DNA of 53,649 bases from Roseburia sp. (GTDB lineage: Bacteria; Bacillota; Clostridia; Lachnospirales; Lachnospiraceae): the NCBI GenBank assembly GCA_023664725.1, contig JAMPFA010000002.1, forward strand, positions 65,288 to 118,936. The letters run 5' to 3'. Each line of letters opens with the position of its first letter. Within the stretch, counting starts at the first letter, position 1. The position numbers were made by a program, and so were the translations under genes. The notes beneath the pieces are model-generated. The model was not told the origin of the DNA and ran no database searches. It worked only from the letters and a program-made list of their open reading frames with translations. Below, in pieces: positions 44,770 to 53,065 of the stretch.

Positions 44770-45183
44770 ATGATGTCCATAGCGGTGTGCGATGATGAAA
44801 TTATAGAATGTGCCAGTATTGCAGAAAAAATCGAGAAAGTTCTGGATCATATGAGAGTGCCCCATGTCATACGCCAGTTTGAGAGTGGAGAAAAGCTTTT
44901 GCAGGCGCCGGAGAGTTTTGACCTTGTCTTTCTGGATATTTTGATGCCGGACTTAGACGGGATGAAGACAGCGGAATTGTTTCGGAAAAAATCTGCCCAT
45001 AATCTGCTGATTTTTCTCTCCACCAGCAGAAAGTACGTTTATGACGCCTACGAGGTGGAGGCGTTCCAGTATCTTCTAAAGCCCCTAAATATGGGAAAAC
45101 TGGGACAGGCGCTGGCAAAAGCAGTAGAAAAGACGAAAGAAACGTCAAAAGATTTTTCCGGTGCAACAAAAGTTACCTGGTGA
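44770..45183 (+). pseudogene. LytTR-type response regulator, receiver domain only
   Basis: The first 125 codons form a full receiver domain: SIAVCDDEIIECASI (acidic pocket), the phospho-acceptor Asp in LVFLDILMPDLDG, the switch residue in LIFLSTSRKYV, and FQYLLKPLN. The output domain that should follow breaks off at SKDFSGATKVTW. Its DNA-contact part continues in another frame (LRYVEGYNRQEVTLDTGERM) and is then cut. So the gene is a response regulator that has lost its LytTR DNA-binding domain. As a stand-alone receiver it could still bind a kinase, but its frame and context argue for decay. Confidence 0.75.
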
Positions 45184-45638
45184 ATCTGAGATATGTGGAA
45201 GGGTATAACAGGCAGGAAGTGACGCTTGACACAGGGGAGCGGATGGGTATCGCAAAGAGAAGATGCGAGCTTTCTTTCCGGGGTCACACTGGCGGTATAT
45301 CACACCTTTTTTGGCATATCGGAACCATTTCTTGGGGAGAGTGGAGATCTGATCATCTCTGTCATAAGTTCTCTGATCTGCATAGGAACCTGTATTATGA
45401 TCAGCTTTTCTCACACAGTGAGATCTGCGTCCTCACACTGCTTAGTATGTTTGCCGCAGAGGTCTATGTTTTTGGCATGGACAGAATTTATGTGGAGCAG
45501 TTAAAAAGCGGACGATACAGCGCCCAGATCGCAGTGTATAAAACGATGGAAGAGGAGGAGAAAAAGGGGGAGCGGCAGTTTGAAAAATGCCGGGGAGCTT
45601 ACGGGAAACCGGCTCTTTGTGACAGAAATCTTATGTAA
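45184..45638 (+). pseudogene. Remains of a LytTR output domain and a membrane sensor kinase
   Basis: From 45183 the sequence NLRYVEGYNRQEVTLDTGER is LytTR-like, and it stops near MGIAKRR. In another frame (45270-45420) hydrophobic segments appear: VTLAVYHTFFGISEPFL and DLIISVISSLICIGTCIMI, typical of membrane segments of GHKL-type sensor kinases. The last third (YVEQLKSGRYSAQIAVYKTMEE) looks like the coiled segment after such a membrane part. The histidine-kinase core is absent. The whole is a collapsed two-component pair with parts of both genes fused. Confidence 0.5.
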
Positions 45639-45696
45639 AATTTTATTCTGCCGAAATAGGAGATAGCAGGATAAAATTTTTACAGGGAGGTATCTT

Positions 45697-45880
45697 ATGA
45701 ACACAAAGACCATGGAAGGGCTGGCAGGAGAAAGCCATTGAAAAACACCGGGAAGAGCGGGCGAAGCTTAAGGAGCGGCTGGAGAAAACCGGGGAAAAAG
45801 ATACGGTGGAAGTCAGCGAGGAGGGGAAAGTTTTGCTGAAGGAAAACCTGGAATCGGAAGGTGTGTCTTTGGAGGAATAA
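45697..45880 (+). pseudogene. Frameshifted small protein gene
   Basis: An ATG with a strong GGGAGG site begins MNTKTMEGLAGESH and stops. The next frame has a long charged helix to 45880: EKAIEKHREERAKLKERLEK, then DTVEVSEEGKVLLKE and a VSLEE end. One small insertion or deletion near 45710-45735 would join them. I do not recognise the family. Confidence 0.4.
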
Positions 45881-45900
45881 AAAAGAAATGAGGGAATTGC

Positions 45901-46434
45901 ATGGATGCATTAAAATCAGAAGAAATTTATACTGTTGAAGATATTTATGCTCTGCCAGATGGACAAAGAGCTGAACTAATTGATGGAAATATTTATTATA
46001 TGGCACCTCCAAGTTTGAGTCATCAAAAAATAAGCCGTAAGCTGCATCAGGCAATAGCGAACTATATTGATGACAATAATGGAGAATGTGAAGCCTTAGC
46101 AGCTCCATTTGCCGTGTTTTTGAACGAAGATGATATAAATTATCTGGAACCGGATATTTCTGTTGTTTGTGATCTATCCAAATTAGATGAAAAAGGATGT
46201 CACGGTGCACCTGATTGGATAATTGAGATTGTGTCACCAAGCAGTAAACCAAGAGACTATATGACAAAATTGTTCAAGTATCGTACCGCTGGCGTTAGAG
46301 AGTATTGGATTGTTGATCCTATGAAACAAATGATAACTGTATATGGTTTTGAAAAAGAGTCGGTAGAGCAGTATAATTTTAGTGAAGAAGTGCCAGTTGG
46401 GATATATGAGGGATTTTCAATAAAGATACAATAA
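45901..46434 (+). CDS. Uma2-family predicted endonuclease
   Basis: This 177-residue protein is a whole Uma2 (DUF820) member with the PD-(D/E)XK core: an ELIDGNIYYMAPPS start, YLEPDISVVCD with the catalytic Asp, WIIEIVSPSSKPRDY with the E-x-V in place of E-x-K, and a REYWIVDP end. Substitution at the last catalytic place is usual in this family. The family is expanded in cyanobacteria and some gut Firmicutes; its role is not known. The base composition is AT-richer than that of the neighbours. A fragment of another member lies at 18099. Confidence 0.8.
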   Translation: MDALKSEEIYTVEDIYALPDGQRAELIDGNIYYMAPPSLSHQKISRKLHQAIANYIDDNNGECEALAAPFAVFLNEDDINYLEPDISVVCDLSKLDEKGCHGAPDWIIEIVSPSSKPRDYMTKLFKYRTAGVREYWIVDPMKQMITVYGFEKESVEQYNFSEEVPVGIYEGFSIKIQ

Positions 46435-46454
46435 TTTGAACAATTTAATTTAGA

Positions 46455-46520
46455 ATAAAAAAAGAAAAAGTAACCGCCCTGCAGCTTTGCTTTGCTGTGG
46501 GGCGGTCTGCTTAAATTTTT
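46455..46520 (-). terminator. Terminator of argG
   Basis: Read on the minus strand, ACCGCCC and GGGCGGT enclose a hairpin with CAGC...GCTG, followed by TACTTTTTCTTTTTTTATT. It lies 16 bases beyond the argG stop. On the + strand it could help end the Uma2 message, but the T run there is weaker. Confidence 0.8.
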
Positions 46521-46535
46521 AGAATTTTGAAAATG

Positions 46536-47756
46536 CTATTTATTTTTCTCCAATTCAGCCATCTTCATCGCCCGAACTTTTAAGGGCAGTCCAAAGAGGG
46601 TGATAAATCCTTCTGCGTCATGGTGGTCATACAGATCGCCTGTGGTAAAGCTTGCCAGGGACTCACTGTAGAGAGAGTATGGGGAAATAGTTCCGGCCTT
46701 AATGATATTGCCTTTGTAAAGTTTGAATTTCACTTCCCCGGTTACATACTGCTGGGTGGACTCTACAAAAGCCTGAACAGCTTCACGGAGAGGGGTAAAC
46801 CATTTTCCTTCGTAAACGATCTGGGCCATCTTGTTGCCCATATCTTTTTTCACTTCCATGGTAGCACGGTCTAATACCAGCTCCTCCAACTGGTCATGAG
46901 CCTCCATTAAAATGGTTCCTCCGGGAGTCTCATACACGCCGCGGGACTTCATTCCAACCACACGGTTTTCCACGATATCCACGATACCGATGCCGTGTTT
47001 GCCCCCCAGAGTGTTTAACTCACGGATAATATCGGAAACTTTCATCTTCTTGCCGTTGACAGAGGTGGGCACACCCTTCTCAAACGTCATGGTCACATAC
47101 TCGCCCTCATCCGGAGCTTTTTCCGGGGAAACCCCAAGTACCAGAAGGTGGTCATAATTCGGTTCACATGCCGGGTCTTCCAGCTCCAGTCCCTCGTGGC
47201 TGATGTGCCATAAATTTCGGTCACGGCTGTAGCTGTTGTCAGCGGAGAAGGGAAGATGGATGCCGTGTGCCTCACAGTATGCGATCTCGGATTCTCTGGA
47301 ATCCATAGTCCATTTGTCGTCACGCCATGCGGCGATGATCTTTAAGTCGGGAGCTAACGCCTTGATCCCCAGCTCAAAACGGATCTGGTCATTTCCCTTT
47401 CCGGTAGCGCCGTGGCAGATAGCGGAAGCCCCTTCTTTTCTGGCAACCTCCACCAGTCTTTTAGCGATTCCGGGACGTGCCATGGAAGTTCCTAAGAGAT
47501 ATTTGTTCTCATATACGGCACTTGCCTGTACGCAGGGCACGATATATTCATCGCAGAATTCGTCTGTGATATCCTCGATATATAATTTGCTGGCGCCGGA
47601 CAACTTTGCCCGCTCCTCAAGACCGTCCAATTCTTCTCCCTGTCCGCAGTCGATACAGCAGCAGATTACTTCGTAGTCGTAGTTTTCCTTTAACCAGGGG
47701 ATAATGGCCGTTGTGTCAAGTCCGCCGGAATAAGCTAAAACAACTTTTTCTTTCAT
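46536..47756 (-). CDS. argG: Argininosuccinate synthase
   Basis: This 406-residue enzyme joins citrulline and aspartate with ATP. The N-terminal PP-loop AYSGGLDTT is at residues 8-16, ICHGATGKGNDQIRF lies near 110-124, and the C-terminal DLYDHHDAEGFI is typical. The protein begins MKEKVVLAYSGG, 7 bases after GAAAGGAATC. It is transcribed away from argC; the two share a 367-base regulatory region. argH is not in the window. Confidence 0.96.
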   Translation of the reverse strand: MKEKVVLAYSGGLDTTAIIPWLKENYDYEVICCCIDCGQGEELDGLEERAKLSGASKLYIEDITDEFCDEYIVPCVQASAVYENKYLLGTSMARPGIAKRLVEVARKEGASAICHGATGKGNDQIRFELGIKALAPDLKIIAAWRDDKWTMDSRESEIAYCEAHGIHLPFSADNSYSRDRNLWHISHEGLELEDPACEPNYDHLLVLGVSPEKAPDEGEYVTMTFEKGVPTSVNGKKMKVSDIIRELNTLGGKHGIGIVDIVENRVVGMKSRGVYETPGGTILMEAHDQLEELVLDRATMEVKKDMGNKMAQIVYEGKWFTPLREAVQAFVESTQQYVTGEVKFKLYKGNIIKAGTISPYSLYSESLASFTTGDLYDHHDAEGFITLFGLPLKVRAMKMAELEKNK

Positions 47757-47796
47757 CGTATTTGATTCCTTTCTTTATGTAATTTGATGTTTTACA

Positions 47797-47821
47797 GTGA
47801 ATGTAAGTTATAAAAATTCAC
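47797..47821 (-). promoter_or_regulatory. Possible arginine repressor (ArgR/AhrC) operator at argG
   Basis: GTGAAT and ATTCAC enclose an AT-rich centre (25 bases in all). This resembles overlapping ARG boxes, whose consensus has TGAAT and ATTCA half-sites, though the spacing is longer than one box. It lies just downstream of the argG -10 element, where a repressor would block transcription. Inferred from pattern only. Confidence 0.4.
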
Positions 47822-47829
47822 ACAAACAT

Positions 47830-47858
47830 AATATACAACAACTCCTGGAAAAAGGCAA
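47830..47858 (-). promoter_or_regulatory. Promoter of argG
   Basis: On the minus strand TTGCCT (47853-47858) and TATATT (47830-47835) are 17 bases apart, about 75 bases before the ATG. Confidence 0.6.
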
Positions 47859-47918
47859 GTACTTCCTTATGAAAAGTGGATTATTCTTATGCTGTTGCAA
47901 AAAAAATAGAATTTCATA

Positions 47919-47947
47919 TTGAATATTATAAAATATTAATGTATAAT
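47919..47947 (+). promoter_or_regulatory. Promoter of argC
   Basis: TTGAAT (47919-47924) and a perfect TATAAT (47942-47947) are 17 bases apart. The spacer is AT-rich with TATTGAATATT, which resembles an ARG half-site. The following 170-base leader (47955-48123) contains no gene; an AAAGAG-ATGCGC-type hairpin with CTCTTT lies near 48037-48054. Confidence 0.6.
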
Positions 47948-48123
47948 TATGCAATCATCCAATTTGGGCAGGGGAACGGGAAACGCTTCTGTGGCAGTAA
48001 AAGGCTAAGCGGAAGGGCAGGCCTTTCTGGGAAAAAGAGATGCGCCTCTTTACGAATGGAAGAAAATATACTATGATAGAAACAGTTGCCCACTAGTAAA
48101 AGAAACGGAGAGAGAGTGATCAT

Positions 48124-49191
48124 ATGATTAAAGCAGGAATTATCGGAGCTACAGGATATGCGGGAGGAGAGCTGGTGCGCCTTCTGCTGGGACATAAAAA
48201 TGTAGAGATCAAATGGTACGGTTCCAAAAGTTACATAGGCAAAAAATATGCGGACGTGTACCAGAACATGTTTCAGATCGTGGAGGATGTCTGCCTGGAT
48301 GACAATATAGGAGAGCTGGCAAAACAGGTGGATGTGATCTTCACCGCCACCCCCCAGGGATATCTGGCATCTATTTTGACAGAAGAGATTTTAAGCCAGG
48401 CAAAAGTGGTGGATCTGAGTGCGGACTACCGCATCAAGGATGTGAAAGTTTACGAGGAGTGGTATAAGATGGAACACAAATCCCCGCAGTTTATCGGGGA
48501 GGCGGTGTACGGGCTCTGCGAGCTGAACCGGGAAAAAATTAAAGGGGCAAGGCTCATCGCAAACCCGGGATGTTACACCACATGTTCTATTTTAACGGCA
48601 TATCCTCTGGTAAAAGAGGGGCTGATTGATGTGGATTCCATTATCATTGACGCAAAATCCGGCACTTCCGGGGCAGGCAGAGGGGCAAAGGTGCCAAACC
48701 TTTTCTGCGAGGTCAATGAAAATATGAAAGCCTACGGAGTGGCAGCCCACAGACATACGCCGGAGATTGAAGAGCAGCTTGGTTACGGGGCAGGCAGGGA
48801 GATAAAAGTGAGCTTTACCCCCCATCTTGTTCCCATGAACCGGGGGATTTTAGCGACAGAGTACGCAGACTTAAAGAAGATAAAGCGGGCAGACGGAACA
48901 GAAAGCTATCCTACCTATGAGGAAATTAAATCCTGCTATGACAAGTACTATGCCTATGAAAAATTTGTCCGTGTTCTTGAAAAAGATGTATGTCCGGAGA
49001 CAAAATGGGTGGAAGGCAGCAACTATGTGGACGTGAACTTTAAAGTAGACGAAAGATGCGGCAGAATCATTATGATGGGCGCATTAGATAATCTTGTGAA
49101 AGGGGCGGCTGGCCAGGCAGTGCAGAATATGAACCTGCTCTTTGACCAGAAGGAATCAGAGGGATTAGAATTAGTTCCCATGTTCCCGTAG
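48124..49191 (+). CDS. argC: N-acetyl-gamma-glutamyl-phosphate reductase
   Basis: This 355-residue NADPH enzyme makes N-acetylglutamate semialdehyde for arginine synthesis. It has the Rossmann start IIGATGYAGGELVRLL (about 6-21), the catalytic Cys near 150 in NPGCYTT, KSGTSGAGRGAK and HRHTPEIEEQL. It is of the long form. The downstream partner argJ, usually the next gene, is 3.9 kb away here behind unrelated genes. The GNAT gene 5 bases downstream is probably translated from the same message. Confidence 0.95.
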   Translation: MIKAGIIGATGYAGGELVRLLLGHKNVEIKWYGSKSYIGKKYADVYQNMFQIVEDVCLDDNIGELAKQVDVIFTATPQGYLASILTEEILSQAKVVDLSADYRIKDVKVYEEWYKMEHKSPQFIGEAVYGLCELNREKIKGARLIANPGCYTTCSILTAYPLVKEGLIDVDSIIIDAKSGTSGAGRGAKVPNLFCEVNENMKAYGVAAHRHTPEIEEQLGYGAGREIKVSFTPHLVPMNRGILATEYADLKKIKRADGTESYPTYEEIKSCYDKYYAYEKFVRVLEKDVCPETKWVEGSNYVDVNFKVDERCGRIIMMGALDNLVKGAAGQAVQNMNLLFDQKESEGLELVPMFP

Positions 49192-49196
49192 GAGAA

Positions 49197-49670
49197 ATGG
49201 ATAAGAAAAATTATAAGATTCGGAAGATGACAATGGAAGATTACGATATGGTTTACGCTCTGTGGATGAGCATCAAAGGATTTGGGATCCGAAGCATTGA
49301 TGATTCCAGGGAAGGGGTGGAGCGGTTTCTAAAGCGAAATCCCACCACCAGCGTAGTGGCGGAGGATAACGGCAGGGTGATCGGTGCCATCCTCTGCGGC
49401 CACGACGGCAGGCGGGGCTGCTTTTACCATGTGTGCGTCCACGAGGAGTACAGAAAACAGGGAATCGGAAAGGCCATGGCGGTATTTGCCATGAAAGCCC
49501 TACAGGAAGAACAGATCAACAAAGTGAGCCTCATTGCCTTTACCAGCAATGAGGTGGGAAACCGGTTTTGGCAAAGCGCAGGGTTTACGTTCCGGGAGGA
49601 TTTGAATTATTACGATTTCACATTGAATGAGGCCAATATTACGAAGTTTAATGATTTTGATCAAAACTAA
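49197..49670 (+). CDS. GNAT-family N-acetyltransferase
   Basis: This 157-residue acetyltransferase has the acetyl-CoA loop EEYRKQGIGKAM (about 85-96), the preceding strand GCFYHVCVHEEY and the C-terminal FWQSAGF motif. It starts 5 bases after the argC stop. Known: GNAT proteins are diverse in substrate. Inferred: because the gene is fused into the arginine operon it might acetylate glutamate or a related amine, but argJ normally supplies that step and the true substrate cannot be told. Confidence 0.85.
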   Translation: MDKKNYKIRKMTMEDYDMVYALWMSIKGFGIRSIDDSREGVERFLKRNPTTSVVAEDNGRVIGAILCGHDGRRGCFYHVCVHEEYRKQGIGKAMAVFAMKALQEEQINKVSLIAFTSNEVGNRFWQSAGFTFREDLNYYDFTLNEANITKFNDFDQN

Positions 49671-49671
49671 T

Positions 49672-49943
49672 ACAGCGAAAATGAAGATTTATTTCATGTG
49701 TTGCAAAAGGATAAGTATTTCCCTAATATAGCAGGTAACAATGTGGTATGGGTTTTGACAACTGAGCATTATCCGTGTATATTTTCTTATTTTACACAAA
49801 CTAATAAATTTTCAATGGAATTATGTGAGAAATACTTGAAAAACATTTGTGACTCATCATGTGAGGTGCATTTGAAATACTATAGCAGTCCTCAAAAATG
49901 GAAAGAAAATATCATTAAAATGTATAGAAGTACAAAACGATGA
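49672..49943 (+). pseudogene. Truncated open frame of unknown family
   Basis: The frame reads YSENEDLFHVLQKDKYFPN, then WVLTTEHYPCIFSYFTQTNK, CEVHLKYYSSPQKWKENIIK and a short end. It has internal in-frame starts (TTG at 49698) but no ribosome site, and it begins straight after the GNAT gene in the way of a gene whose first part is missing. It is AT-rich compared with argC. I do not recognise it. It overlaps the NUDIX gene start by four bases, so it may once have formed an operon with it. Confidence 0.4.
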
Positions 49944-50492
49944 GTTTACTTGAAAATATGAAAAATTACAAACCCTTGAATCAACAGGAGGCAAGTGATC
50001 AAGAGAGAATGATTGCGTATATGATGCACAACACAGATTACTTGAATCGTGAGAATGAAATTGCCCACTTTACGGCTTCCATGTGGACGGTAAACAGGGA
50101 ACGCACGAAAACGCTGATGGTATCATAATATCTACAATTCCTGGTCCTGGATTGGCGGCCATGCAGATGGAGTGGAAGATTTGTGTTCGGTGGCAATGCG
50201 TGAGCTTAAAGAGGAAACAGGAGTTAGAAATGCTGTCTTAGTGAGCCCGGAAATTTTCAGCCTGGAAATATTAACGGTGGATGGACATATAAGAAAAGGA
50301 GTTTACGTGCCCAGTCATTTGCATATGAATGTTACATATTTAGCCGAAGCAGATGAAAACCAGGAGTTAATCGTAAATAGCGCAGAGAATCGGGCCGTAA
50401 AATGGTGGTCTTTTGAAGATGCCTTAAAAGTGTCAACGGAACCATGGCTTGTAGAGTGGATTTATAAGAAGTTGATAGAGCGGAGCAGATAG
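49940..50492 (+). pseudogene. NUDIX hydrolase with a single frameshift
   Basis: The first 62 codons (MSLLENMKNYKPLNQQE, then NREN-EIAHFTASMWTVN) end early at 50128. The next frame continues at once with YHNIYNSWSWIGGHADG. There the Nudix box is complete, with G-x5-E-x7-R-E-x2-E-E-x-G at about 50154-50222 (GGHADGVEDLC, then MRELKEETG). Loss of about two bases near 50124-50130 explains the break. The C-terminal part is normal to 50492. It seems a recent pseudogene; a frame repair by sequencing correction should be considered. The substrate is unknown. Confidence 0.8.
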
Positions 50493-50559
50493 AGTAACTA
50501 TATCGTAAATGCGTTAACAGATTTGTTCAAAGTCTGATTACCAAGGGGAGACAATTGTT

Positions 50560-50695
50560 GATTCGGTAGTTCGTGAATTGTTTTTCTTTTTCGTGCGGAT
50601 CAATATGAGGGTGAACTTATCTCGTCAGAAGAAGGAACTATGCACTGGGTAAAAAAGAAAGAATTATCAAGTGTAAATTTGGTGGAGGAAAAATG
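50560..50695 (+). pseudogene. C-terminal fragment of a second NUDIX hydrolase
   Basis: The frame reads FRADQYEGELISSEEGTMHW, then VKKKELSSVNLVEE, which is a typical late part of an 8-oxo-dGTPase-type MutT protein after the Nudix box. The box itself and the N-terminus are missing. The 3' end overlaps the start of the nucleotidyltransferase gene and supplies its ribosome site (GGTGGAGG). Confidence 0.55.
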
Positions 50696-51478
50696 TATAA
50701 ACATCATGAAGAATCTATCGAAAATATGAAGGAACATTTTAGAAAACATGGGGCTATCGCCTTGATACTTGTAGGTTCTGTAGTCAAGGGAAAGGAGAGG
50801 GCAGATTCTGATCTGGATGGCGTGGTTATCTTGTCGGAAGAAGAGTATGCAGAAAAAGAAAAAAGTAACACAACAACAGAAACAATAGATGGATTATGCA
50901 CATATGAAGGTGGGTATTTTGACATTAAATATGTGACAAAGCCATATCTTAAAGATTTGGCGGAGAAAGGCAGTGAACCTGCTAGAAATGGCTTTTCAAA
51001 AGCTAAAATATTATTTTGCAATGATGCGGAAATTGAAAATATCCTGCCCCGGATTCCCATATTTCAGAAAAAAGAGAAAGAGGAAAAATTACTATCTTTT
51101 TATTCAAATTTTTGGCTCAATTATTATTATTTTCTAAAATCGTGCTCCATTGACGGGTATATGAAAATGCATACGATATCAGAAATAATTTACAGCATAT
51201 ACCGAATGATACTTCAAGAGAATGAGATCTTGTTTGATTGCAACAGACGATTGGAACAGCAGGTGGAAGCTATATCTGAAAAAACGGTTGAATTGGTAAG
51301 TTTAGGAAGAAAACTTGAAGTTTCCCAAAACATACAAGATGCAGATAGTTTTGTAGATAAATTTTTGGAGATTACAGCCTACGTGCCGCCTAAGGATTTA
51401 GCAGTAGTTTTAACAAGATATTCAAAAGACTTTCAGGAATGGTGGCGGGAACCAAGGCCCAATATACAAGAATGGTAA
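50693..51478 (+). CDS. Nucleotidyltransferase-domain protein
   Basis: This 261-residue protein has a minimal nucleotidyltransferase core: LILVGSVVKGKERADSDLDG near residues 25-44, which holds the G-S and D-x-D metal site. A third acidic residue is likely in GYFDIKYV. The C-terminal two-thirds are helical (LLSFYSNFWLNYYYFLKS), as in KNTase/HEPN-type partners that add nucleotides to small molecules. It may modify an aminoglycoside or a nucleotide, but no family name is safe. Ribosome site GGTGGAGG and the start are good. It is AT-rich, like the inserted genes around it. Confidence 0.7.
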   Translation: MYKHHEESIENMKEHFRKHGAIALILVGSVVKGKERADSDLDGVVILSEEEYAEKEKSNTTTETIDGLCTYEGGYFDIKYVTKPYLKDLAEKGSEPARNGFSKAKILFCNDAEIENILPRIPIFQKKEKEEKLLSFYSNFWLNYYYFLKSCSIDGYMKMHTISEIIYSIYRMILQENEILFDCNRRLEQQVEAISEKTVELVSLGRKLEVSQNIQDADSFVDKFLEITAYVPPKDLAVVLTRYSKDFQEWWREPRPNIQEW

Positions 51479-51513
51479 TAAGTCGTGTCAGATATTTCAG
51501 GGAGGAACCAGCA

Positions 51514-52098
51514 ATGAAAAATATTCTTATCATACAAGGCGGAGGCCGGACCCAGGGAAACACATCTAAGCTTATCGATAGCTTTATCACCGGTGCAGAG
51601 GAGAGTGGACATTCTGTCGAAGTGATCTCACTTGTAAAAAATGAGGTTAAAGGATGTCTTGGCTGCAACGCCTGCCGTTATGGCAAACCATGTGTTCAGA
51701 AAGATTCCTTCAATGACCTTGTGCCCAAGATAAAAGATGCTGACTGCATTGTATTTGCATCGCCTCTTTACTTTTGGACCGTGTCATCCAGAATAAAAGC
51801 ATTTATTGAAAGATTTTATTGCATTGCTAAGGAAGATCCCAATCCACCACTGGGCAGATATGAAAAATATCCGGTAAAAGATTGTGCGCTGCTTATGACA
51901 TCAGCAGATGATTTTTTCTGGACATTTGAACAGGCTGTTTCCTATTATCAATTTGCAGTGGTAAATTACATTGGATTTAAGGATAAAGGTATGGTGCTTG
52001 CAGGTGGATGTGGTGACACCAACGGGAAGCCGCAGATTGACAGGACAAACCATCTGCAGGAGGCGTATGAATTTGGGAAGCGTATTTATTCTGAATAG
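51514..52098 (+). CDS. Flavodoxin-family NAD(P)H-dependent oxidoreductase
   Basis: This 194-residue protein has the FMN phosphate loop QGGGRTQGNTSKL (about 8-20), the Cys-rich CLGCNACRYGKPC segment (about 48-60), and the flavin loop ASPLYFWTVSSRIKAFIERF. It is complete where the relic at 222 is not. I use the ATG at 51514 with a GGAGG site; the frame opens within the upstream gene. The Cys-rich loop occurs in iron-sulfur flavoproteins and may bind a cluster. Substrate unknown. Confidence 0.85.
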   Translation: MKNILIIQGGGRTQGNTSKLIDSFITGAEESGHSVEVISLVKNEVKGCLGCNACRYGKPCVQKDSFNDLVPKIKDADCIVFASPLYFWTVSSRIKAFIERFYCIAKEDPNPPLGRYEKYPVKDCALLMTSADDFFWTFEQAVSYYQFAVVNYIGFKDKGMVLAGGCGDTNGKPQIDRTNHLQEAYEFGKRIYSE

Positions 52099-52123
52099 TT
52101 GAAAATGTGTGGGGGAATGGGAA

Positions 52124-52270
52124 ATGAAGATCACCTTTGCAGAAGCTGGATGGAGCGAATACCTCTATTGGCAGTCACAGGACAAGAAGATATTAAAAAA
52201 GATTAATCAATTATTGCAGAGTATAGAATGAGATGGAATATTGCAAGGATTAGGAAAGCCAGACTGCAGA
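52124..52270 (+). pseudogene. YoeB/Txe-type toxin stub
   Basis: Thirty-five codons starting MKITFAEAGWSEYLYWQ, then DKKILKKINQLLQSIE, match the N-terminal half of the YoeB family of ribosome-dependent mRNA nucleases. After a TGA at 52229, the next frame continues DGILQGLGKPD, the next conserved segment, and then the gene ends. The catalytic Arg/His/Tyr half is lost. The antitoxin (YefM/Axe), normally just upstream, is absent. It is a dead toxin. Confidence 0.7.
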
Positions 52271-52295
52271 CGAAACAGGAAAAGGAGAAAAATTT

Positions 52296-52895
52296 ATGTT
52301 TTGGGATAAGATATCAGGATTATACGATATTTTTGAAATAGTTTATAACGGCAAAGTCTATCGGGGACTTGGAGAATGTGTGGCAAAAGAAATCGGAAAA
52401 GATGACATTGTACTGGAATGCGCCTGCGGTACAGGCGCCATCAGCAGATATATTGCTCCAAAGTGCAAGCAGTTGACCGCAACAGATTTCTCGAAGGGAA
52501 TGTTAAAACAGACCTGGAAAAAATGCCGCAAATACAACAACATAAGGATAAGACGTGCAGATATGACATGTTTAAAATGCCGTGACAACAGATTTGATAA
52601 AGTTGTGGCGGGAAATGTGATCCATTTGCTGGAAGATCCCTATGAGGCAGTGAAAGAGTTAGAGCGGGTATGTAAATCAGGCGGTAAGATCATAGTTCCC
52701 ACATATATCAATGCCTCCGCCAGAGTAAATAAAAAAGCAGTGCGTCTGCTGGAATTGGCAGGAGCGAATTTTAAACGGCAGTTTGATCTATCTTCCTATC
52801 GAAAATTTTTTGCGGATGCAGGGTATGAAAAAGTGGAGTATCACATCGTTGACGGAAGGATGCCATGTGCATTGGCAGTTATCACGAAGCAATAA
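52296..52895 (+). CDS. Class I SAM-dependent methyltransferase
   Basis: This 199-residue protein has the SAM-binding motif I VLECACGTGAISRYI (about 36-50), the acidic end of the second strand TATDFSKGM (about 62-70) and motif III in VVAGNVIHLLEDP (about 103-115). The post-motif KSGGKIIVPTYI is typical of UbiE/COQ5-like enzymes. AAAAGGAG precedes the ATG. The substrate is unknown. It is the last inserted gene before the argJ promoter. Confidence 0.85.
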   Translation: MFWDKISGLYDIFEIVYNGKVYRGLGECVAKEIGKDDIVLECACGTGAISRYIAPKCKQLTATDFSKGMLKQTWKKCRKYNNIRIRRADMTCLKCRDNRFDKVVAGNVIHLLEDPYEAVKELERVCKSGGKIIVPTYINASARVNKKAVRLLELAGANFKRQFDLSSYRKFFADAGYEKVEYHIVDGRMPCALAVITKQ

Positions 52896-52905
52896 TTGAT
52901 TTCCA

Positions 52906-52934
52906 TTGACTAATTCCCTCTTAACTGTTAAAAT
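52906..52934 (+). promoter_or_regulatory. Promoter of argJ
   Basis: TTGACT (52906-52911) and TAAAAT (52929-52934) are 17 bases apart. The leader of about 125 bases includes a small CCCGC-TTG-CGGG hairpin near 52969-52979 without a T run. It gives argJ independence from argC. Confidence 0.65.
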
Positions 52935-53065
52935 TTGATTCGACACCTGCCAGAAGGAGAGACCCGCTTGCGGGGGGATTCCTTGTGACTTGTTGTTTAT
53001 ATTGTACAACGGAGCTTTGCCAAAAAGCAAACTTCGCAATTACCTGATAGAAAAGAGGAAATCCT

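Noticed and set aside
47955-48123. Attenuator in the argC leader
   Set aside because: One weak AAAGAG/CTCTTT hairpin is present, but there is no proper T run and no alternative pairing that I could convince myself of.
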